In this document: one piece after another, positions 6,026 through 8,669 of the stretch
Layout of the letters: every line of letters begins with the position of its first letter
Numbering within the stretch: position 1 is the stretch's first letter
The notes under the pieces: generated by a model
Database searches by the model: none
Seen by the model: the letters and a program-made list of their open reading frames with translations, nothing else
What the model was told of the DNA's origin: nothing
Translations under genes and position numbers: made by a program
From: DAOVRL01 sp023128595
GTDB lineage: Bacteria > Planctomycetota > Phycisphaerae > Sedimentisphaerales > Anaerobacaceae
Reading direction: 5' to 3'
Length of the DNA stretch: 8,669 nucleotides
Assembly: GCA_030628155.1 (NCBI GenBank)
Contig: DAOVRL010000180.1
Span: forward strand, 1-8,669

Positions 6026-8248
6026 CTATTCCACGGACTCCGCAGGCGTCTCGTCCTGGATGTAGGTCTTCACCTTGTAGCGCCTGGCAACGGGGACGAA
6101 CAGCGCGGCCGTTACGAACATCACGATCACAAAGAACCAGAAATAGCTGGGCCCTTCGAGCTTGCTGGAGCCGTCCGGGTTTTGGATGAACCTATTGACC
6201 AAGGCGGTGAAGGCGTTCCCGAGGGATATTGACAGGAGGAAGACGGCCATAATAAACGACTTCATTTTCTTGGGGGACTGGGTGTAAGAGAACTCAAGGC
6301 AGGTTATAGAAACCATCACCTCTGCGGCGGTCAGGATTACGTAGGCAAGGAGCAGCCAGCCGACGGACGGTTTGAACCCTATTGCCGCCACGTTGGGCCA
6401 CACATCTGCAGCGAACCTACGCGATTGCTCCGGGATAGTCTCGGTCGTCAATACGCGGACCTCAGCGAGTTTTACTCGATTCGCACCGTAATTGGATTTA
6501 ACGAGAACCAGAACGTGTGTTGCCTTAAAGGGGTGGAACTCGAATTCCCGGGTGTCATGCCCGGCCGGAACGACGGCACTTGCAAGCAGTGTCCAACCGC
6601 TGTTTCCGGCAAATTCCTCCGGATCGGCGACCTTTTGTTTTTCGTGCTCATTTAGCTCGAACAGCAGCTTCGGCAGCAGTCGGTCGGTAAAATCGGCGGC
6701 GAAGATAGAGACCTCTTTCGGGCGGTAGCGCCGATCATCGAGCACTTCTGCGCTTTCTTCAATCTCGGTCAGCACTTTCATTGCCACGGCTCTGGTGGCC
6801 TCAGCGGCGCCGGTTCTCTTGGCTTGGAGTTGTGCTTCGTGCGTTTTGGCTTGCTCGCCGGCGGTTTTCACGGCTCGGCGGGCGGCCCTCTTTGCATCGC
6901 GTGCGCCTGCGCGGAGCAGCTTGACTTGGCTGGCGAGTTCCTTGAGTTGATCTTGCGGCGGGTCGGCAGTTTTTCTAAGGTCCCTTGCCTGCGCGAGCTT
7001 ATCCATTGCGAGCTCATCGAGTATAGCGATAATCTCCTTGTGGCTCAGTGTTGTTGACGTGTCGATTACCAAGCGAGAGATGGTCCATGGACGGCGTTCC
7101 CGCAAGCGAATCACAATCTCTTGCGGCGTGTTCGGATCGAATCGGCCTGACGACCACCCGGTCCCGTCGGTTTTGGCGTCCAGCAGGCGAACGGGCTCAA
7201 GGTCTGCAATTGCTGACATCGAAGAGCATTTGAAGATGTCGCCCCCCGTAATATGAGACTCCACCCAGGCCGGAACCACGAAGGACAACGCAGCCACCAG
7301 AAGACCGATCCCGATCTTCCGCAACGCTGACAGTGGAAAAATCCGATTTATAACGGGGTAGAGCACGTAAGAAAACACTGGAATCAATACCATGATGAGC
7401 AATGGATTCGCCGAGACAATCTGAGTCGGCAGCCATTCCCGCCCCAGCCAGAACCGGTCCATCTTCTCGGCCTGCAGCATCCAGGACGAATCCATCTGGT
7501 CAAACAGCGCCCAGAACGGCGCGACAAAAACGTAGATAATAGCCAGCTTTCCGATGGCCCTCAGGCCTTTACCACTAAAACACTCTTTCACGAACGTAAT
7601 GCCACCGCGAGGGATATGAACAAATTTCTTTCTTCCGAGCCAAAATGCGATTGTCGCCAGCACCATAAGAACCCCGGGCACACCGAATGCCACTGTCGCG
7701 TTGTATCTGTCGAGCAGCTCGGGTATCAGAAGAGTTGAGGCAAAAGCGCCGAGGTTGATAGCGAAGTAAAACCAGCTATACATCTTCGCCATCAGGTGCT
7801 TATTCGTTTTTCCGAACTGGTCGCCGACATTTGCTGAGACGCACGGTTTTATTACGCCGGAGCCGATTGCGATTAGAATCAGCCCGGCAGTCAGCCCAAG
7901 GCGGGTGTGATTGAACGCGAGGGCAAAGAATCCGAAACAGTACAGTATTGAGAAAAAGAGGATGGTTCTGTATTTGCCGAGCCAGATGTCGGAAATCAAT
8001 GCGCCGAGAAGGGGGGTGAAGTAAACGGCCGCGACGAACAGGTGAAACCACACCTTGCTGTGTTCCTCGGTCATAGGGGCAAGCTCGCCGGCGGTGTTCA
8101 GCAGGAGGTGGGTCATAAAGAATACGAGGATGCACCTCATGCCGTAGAAGCTGAAACGCTCTCCCAGCTCGTTGGTGAGGATGTATGGGATGCCGGCCGG
8201 CGTTTTTTCGGATGGGAGCGGTGCGGTGAGGTATTTGGTTTTGGCCAT
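6026..8248 (-). CDS. POT/PTR2-family proton-coupled oligopeptide transporter with split discoidin-like periplasmic insert
   Basis: The 740-residue inner-membrane MFS protein is predicted to import di- or tripeptides with protons. POT marks are E27-x-x-E30-R31 in NELGERFSFYG, K134 in TM4 (GVIKPCVSAN), the SWFYFAINLGAF signature (158-169), FWALFDQ in TM7, and TM10 E643 in AAEVMVSITCLEFSYTQSP. I count 12 membrane segments, near 32-50, 67-86, 95-112, 117-134, 156-176, 186-205, 233-251, 282-300, 310-327, 629-650, 663-684 and 701-722. Residues 331-612, between TM9 and TM10 and thus periplasmic, are extra. Two halves of an F5/8C (discoidin)-like domain lie at 345-398 (TGWSSGRFD, EIVIRL) and 507-600 (RPKEVSIFAAD, SNYGANRVKLAEVRVL), split by an Ala/Lys/Arg/Glu-rich helical region (400-505). 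Typical bacterial members have about 450-550 residues. The start has only a weak upstream GGA. Transcription converges on the DUF1080 gene. Family call firm; insert fold is inference. Confidence 0.92.
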   Translation of the reverse strand: MAKTKYLTAPLPSEKTPAGIPYILTNELGERFSFYGMRCILVFFMTHLLLNTAGELAPMTEEHSKVWFHLFVAAVYFTPLLGALISDIWLGKYRTILFFSILYCFGFFALAFNHTRLGLTAGLILIAIGSGVIKPCVSANVGDQFGKTNKHLMAKMYSWFYFAINLGAFASTLLIPELLDRYNATVAFGVPGVLMVLATIAFWLGRKKFVHIPRGGITFVKECFSGKGLRAIGKLAIIYVFVAPFWALFDQMDSSWMLQAEKMDRFWLGREWLPTQIVSANPLLIMVLIPVFSYVLYPVINRIFPLSALRKIGIGLLVAALSFVVPAWVESHITGGDIFKCSSMSAIADLEPVRLLDAKTDGTGWSSGRFDPNTPQEIVIRLRERRPWTISRLVIDTSTTLSHKEIIAILDELAMDKLAQARDLRKTADPPQDQLKELASQVKLLRAGARDAKRAARRAVKTAGEQAKTHEAQLQAKRTGAAEATRAVAMKVLTEIEESAEVLDDRRYRPKEVSIFAADFTDRLLPKLLFELNEHEKQKVADPEEFAGNSGWTLLASAVVPAGHDTREFEFHPFKATHVLVLVKSNYGANRVKLAEVRVLTTETIPEQSRRFAADVWPNVAAIGFKPSVGWLLLAYVILTAAEVMVSITCLEFSYTQSPKKMKSFIMAVFLLSISLGNAFTALVNRFIQNPDGSSKLEGPSYFWFFVIVMFVTAALFVPVARRYKVKTYIQDETPAESVE

Positions 8249-8345
8249 AGTGAATTATCCGACTTTTCCTTTTTGGGTAAGCATTCTGTATCGGGCTCTG
8301 GCTACAAAGACACTCAAGGTCTTTTTTCAGTGCATAGGGCCATAT

Positions 8346-8372
8346 AGTATATTTGTTGCGAGGGGAGTTCAA
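8346..8372 (-). promoter_or_regulatory. Candidate promoter for the POT gene
   Basis: On the reverse strand TTGAAC (8372-8367) and TATACT (8351-8346) match four and five consensus bases, with a short 15-base spacer. They lie about 100 bases upstream of the ATG at 8248. The short spacer makes this tentative. I see no gene and no riboswitch-like structure in the rest of 8249-8526. Confidence 0.3.
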
Positions 8373-8526
8373 AGAGAAAATTGTCGAATTCGCAAGATAG
8401 GAGACCCTACGTAAAAGGGTGTGAATTTTGTTTCCGGCGGTCTGTAAGTTTCTTTTTAGGCTCATCTTATGAGTTCGTGTTTTGGGCGAGGTTTTTAGTG
8501 TTCGATAAGGGAACGGGACTCGGTTT

Positions 8527-8574
8527 GTATTGCGTATCGCGTATTGCGTATCGCGTATTGCGTATGTCGTATTG
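8527..8574. repeat. Heptamer tandem repeat, block 1
   Basis: Seven near-identical 7-base units in phase, mostly alternating CGTATTG and CGTATCG: GTATTG (8527-8532), then units starting at 8533, 8540, 8547, 8554, 8561 (CGTATGT) and 8568. The alternation gives a 14-bp higher-order period. On the opposite strand it reads ATACGCAATACG, a simple repeat seen between genes in environmental planctomycete-like assemblies. Confidence 0.85.
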
Positions 8575-8577
8575 TGT

Positions 8578-8591
8578 CCCGGCACGCCGGG
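8578..8591. repeat. Perfect hairpin between the two heptamer blocks
   Basis: CCCGGCACGCCGGG is a 14-base palindrome (stem CCCGGC/GCCGGG) placed between the two repeat blocks. No T-run follows, so it is not a standard terminator. Confidence 0.6.
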
Positions 8592-8600
8592 ATTGGGTTT

Positions 8601-8634
8601 GTATTTCGTATTGCGTATCGCGTATTGCGTATCG
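8601..8634. repeat. Heptamer tandem repeat, block 2
   Basis: GTATTT (8601-8606) is followed by CGTATTG (8607), CGTATCG (8614), CGTATTG (8621) and CGTATCG (8628), in the same alternating register as block 1. The block ends in a G-rich tail that runs to the window edge. Nothing coding is visible here. Confidence 0.85.
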
Positions 8635-8669
8635 CGGGGGGTGGGTAATTGGGAGAGGTGGGGGGTTTG

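Noticed and set aside
7800..8585. Long reverse-strand ORF overlapping the start of the transporter
   Set aside because: It is an out-of-frame shadow of the POT gene, and its N-terminal part (TYAIRDTQYAIRNT) is just the translated heptamer repeat.
8527..8634. CRISPR array
   Set aside because: Units are 7 bases and contiguous, with no spacers.

Overview
This looks like a chromosomal accessory region of an environmental bacterium, most likely a planctomycete of the Phycisphaerae type. The assignment is an inference from gene content: secreted FG-GAP/VCBS propellers, DUF1080 proteins, orphan LuxR-type HTH proteins, POT transporters with large periplasmic inserts, and characteristic short intergenic repeats. 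No rRNA, tRNA, CRISPR array, transposase or phage gene was found.

Layout. Positions 1-1120 are mostly decayed or unrecognised. They hold a possible partial reverse-strand ORF at the left edge, a small reverse-strand LuxR-type HTH gene (218-451), and forward-strand stretches that read like protein but are broken by stops. The best of these (560-868) has a CPMCGCDG cysteine cluster and an in-frame TAG. Next come a promoter-like sequence and the N-terminal stub of a probable GH172/DUF2961 gene (about 1134-1313), which breaks off just before an intact secreted beta-propeller gene (1384-2751). Twenty bases later lies a small secreted-protein gene whose signal peptide and body are in different frames (2772-3189). 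A good extended -10 promoter (3206-3233) precedes a 787-residue secreted protein that joins an unfamiliar N-terminal module to a C-terminal DUF1080 domain (3312-5675).

From 5676 to 6025 there is no gene, only diverged copies of an interspersed GTCATTGCGA...GCAATCTC repeat, one bracketed by an 11-bp perfect inverted repeat. The reverse-strand gene at 6026-8248 encodes a 740-residue proton-coupled oligopeptide (POT) transporter. It carries about 280 extra residues between TM9 and TM10: a discoidin-like domain that is itself split by a long helical, probably coiled-coil, insertion. The right end (8249-8669) holds a candidate promoter and two blocks of a 7-bp tandem repeat separated by a perfect hairpin.

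How the genes fit together. The forward-strand genes look like part of an export-oriented carbohydrate-handling locus (propeller, DUF1080, GH172 remnant). The convergent POT transporter would import small peptides or related solutes. Direct cooperation between the two sides is not shown by the sequence. The most notable item is the transporter with nested insertions. The second theme is clustered gene decay: an amber codon, a truncation and a frameshift within about 2.6 kb, beside three long intact genes.
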